Part shown: positions 63,022 to 64,000 of the stretch, piece after piece | How the letters are laid out: the number at the start of each line of letters is the position of its first letter | Numbering within the stretch: position 1 is the stretch's first letter | From: Desulfobulbaceae bacterium | GTDB lineage: Bacteria > Desulfobacterota > Desulfobulbia > Desulfobulbales > Desulfocapsaceae | Direction of reading: 5' to 3' | DNA: 64,000 bases | NCBI GenBank assembly: GCA_009773475.1 | Contig: WSXV01000001.1 | Span: 592,796-656,795, forward strand | Notes under the pieces: model-generated | Database searches by the model: none | Seen by the model: only the letters and a program-made list of their open reading frames with translations | Told to the model about the DNA's origin: nothing | Translations under genes and position numbers: made by a program

Positions 63022-63687
63022 ATGCGTAAAGTAAAAGACTTTTATTATCAAAAGGCGAAGAAGGATAAGTATCCGGCCCGTTCCATCTACAAGCTCGAAG
63101 AGGTGCAGAAGAAGTATCACTTCCTGCGTCGGGGCGATGCGGTGCTGGATCTCGGCTGCTGTCCCGGAAGCTGGTCTCTCTATGCCTCGGAGGTTGTGGG
63201 GGAAAGCGGCTTAGTGGTGGGCGTTGATCTGCAGGAGACCGCGACCTCCTCCCGGCCCGGTGGCGCCCTTATTCAATGGATCGTGGCCGATATCATGGAC
63301 CCTGAGCTGGTGGTGCAGCTGCGCAGGATTCGACCGGCATTCAAGGTGTTGCTCTCTGATCTGGCCCCGAAAACCACCGGCAACCGCTGGGCCGATCATC
63401 AGCAGTCGCTCAATCTGGTTCGCCAGACCCTGGATTTGACCGAGATCCTGCTCCACGAGAAGGGCCATTTCCTCTGCAAGGCCTTCCAGGGAGAGGATTT
63501 CCCATCCTTTGTGCGTGAGGTTCAGGCCAGGTTTGAGCAGGTTCAGGTGATTAAACCCAAGAGCTCCCGCACCGAGAGTCGAGAGGTCTTTATTCTGGGG
63601 CTGAACTTTAGAAAGGGAAGAGGGGGTCTGGTTCAGGATAATCAAGAGTCTGGGGCGGTTGAGCCTATTCCAGTTTTAGAGGTCTAA
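63022..63687 (+). CDS. rlmE: 23S rRNA (uridine-2552-2'-O)-methyltransferase
   Basis: 221 residues, RrmJ/FtsJ family. Catalytic K-D-K-E tetrad: Lys in SIYKLEEV (about 24), Asp in LLSDLAPKTTG (about 114), Lys in FLCKAFQGEDF (about 153), Glu in SRTESREVF (about 188). SAM-binding VLDLGCCPGSWSLYA (about 41-55). Methylates the ribosomal A-loop. The C-terminal ~25 residues are an acidic extension beyond the family core. Confidence 0.96.
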   Translation: MRKVKDFYYQKAKKDKYPARSIYKLEEVQKKYHFLRRGDAVLDLGCCPGSWSLYASEVVGESGLVVGVDLQETATSSRPGGALIQWIVADIMDPELVVQLRRIRPAFKVLLSDLAPKTTGNRWADHQQSLNLVRQTLDLTEILLHEKGHFLCKAFQGEDFPSFVREVQARFEQVQVIKPKSSRTESREVFILGLNFRKGRGGLVQDNQESGAVEPIPVLEV

Positions 63688-63706
63688 CCCTTCCGATCCC
63701 GTCTTT

Positions 63707-63736
63707 TTAGTGCCTTGCTAATCTGCAAGGCACTAA
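63707..63736 (-). repeat. Hairpin copy of the AGTGCCTT...GCAGATTA family
   Basis: TTAGTGCCTTG (63707-63717) pairs perfectly with CAAGGCACTAA (63726-63736). Read on the minus strand it gives TTAGTGCCTTGCAGATTAG, matching TTAGTGCCTTTGGCAGATTA at 34705 on. It precedes the rlmE terminator. Confidence 0.6.
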
Positions 63737-63765
63737 TCCCCCGTTTATTGGGGGTTATTTTTTCT
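63735..63765 (+). terminator. Rho-independent terminator after rlmE
   Basis: CCCCC and GGGGG form a short GC stem with a 7-base loop, followed by TTATTTTTTC. It lies about 50 bases after rlmE. Confidence 0.75.
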
Positions 63766-63774
63766 TCAATCGTT

Positions 63775-63832
63775 AGTGACTTACAGATTAATTTCTTGTT
63801 TTTTTAAAGAGATTAATCTGCGAAAGGCACTT
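63775..63832 (-). repeat. Palindromic repeat, AGTGCCTT...CAGATTA family (reverse copy)
   Basis: On the minus strand the sequence AGTGCCTTTCGCAGATTAAT opens a 58-base element that closes with ATTAATCTG and CACT. It matches the copy at 34707-34756 in the ends and core, with a longer T/A-rich middle. It directly borders the IS30 fragment. Confidence 0.6.
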
Positions 63833-63864
63833 CTTAGATTCAAGTTGCAAATGCAACTCTCGGG

Positions 63865-64000
63865 TTATGTCCCGAAAAACAATTCATTGGGTGTTTTAAA
63901 GCCCAAACATTTTCTTGGGCGACTATTTAAACGCTTCATCACAAGATTAATATCTTCAGCTGTGATGGCTGCGAAACTGCTCTTCTTTGGGAAATATTGT
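63865..64000 (-). mobile_element. IS30-family transposase, C-terminal end (5' part outside window)
   Basis: The minus-strand frame, entering at the right edge, reads QYFPKKSSFAAITAEDINLV, then MKRLNSRPRKCLGFKTPNEL and FFGT before TAA (63865-63867). The pattern RQYFPK...RLNxRPRKCLGxxTPxE is diagnostic for IS30 transposases; the catalytic DDE part lies outside. GAGAGTTGCATTTGCAACTT just beyond the stop probably belongs to the element's end. Confidence 0.85.

Overview
The window is a bacterial chromosome segment, dense in genes on both strands. The gene content suggests a strictly anaerobic, Gram-negative Desulfobacterota ("deltaproteobacterial", Desulfobulbales-like) lineage. Pointers are an indolepyruvate:ferredoxin oxidoreductase linked to two phenylacetate-CoA ligases, an AhbD/NirJ-type radical SAM protein beside hemE, a small SAP-like cysteine protein, a DUF4080 radical SAM protein, and an EptA-type Gram-negative envelope enzyme. 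This placement is inferred from content; no rRNA or marker phylogeny is available here.

Layout. 1-7515: end of glycogen phosphorylase, tRNA-Cys, RNase III, diacylglycerol kinase, a phosphoethanolamine transferase, a radical SAM protein and an ABC-F ATPase. 7516-10761: a clearly A+T-rich foreign island with a defence-type reverse transcriptase, an attC-like integron recombination site and a small membrane protein, followed by decayed repeats. 10762-22679: a catabolic cluster on one strand (iorAB, two near-identical branched-chain-type binding proteins, two PaaK ligases, an ACT-domain sensor, livHMGF) that looks built to import aromatic amino acids and oxidise their arylpyruvates to aryl-acetyl-CoA. 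22680-25699: palindromic repeats, then a reverse-strand ahbD-like/hemE/HD operon. 26164-33030: grpE, dnaK, trpS, a double-receiver diguanylate cyclase and a periplasmic cyclophilin-FKBP fusion. 33523-41439: carA, carB, ftsH, folP. 41585-52073: an SH3 membrane protein, small cysteine proteins, a B12/radical SAM protein, a DUF362 protein, FabL, Maf, and a very large helical-repeat/cNMP/PilZ protein. 52228-58026: a second accessory island with a primase-helicase-like protein, a partial second copy of it, two toxin-antitoxin modules of one family with matching promoters, an A+T-rich gene with a HEPN-like R-x4-H motif, and a GNAT acetyltransferase cassette with a consensus attC site. 58164-63687: trmFO, a thioredoxin-like protein, dus, a CCA-adding-type enzyme and rlmE (tRNA/rRNA modification). 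63865-64000: the 3' end of an IS30-family transposase, running off the window.

Most interesting points: (i) the reverse transcriptase, whose YxDD box reads TIDD, in an attC-bounded island; (ii) the second island, where attC, HEPN-like, GNAT and paired toxin-antitoxin genes sit beside a duplicated ATPase; (iii) substitutions at metal-ligand positions in RNase III and EptA; (iv) several families of dispersed palindromic repeats. No integrase gene, CRISPR array or rRNA is seen.
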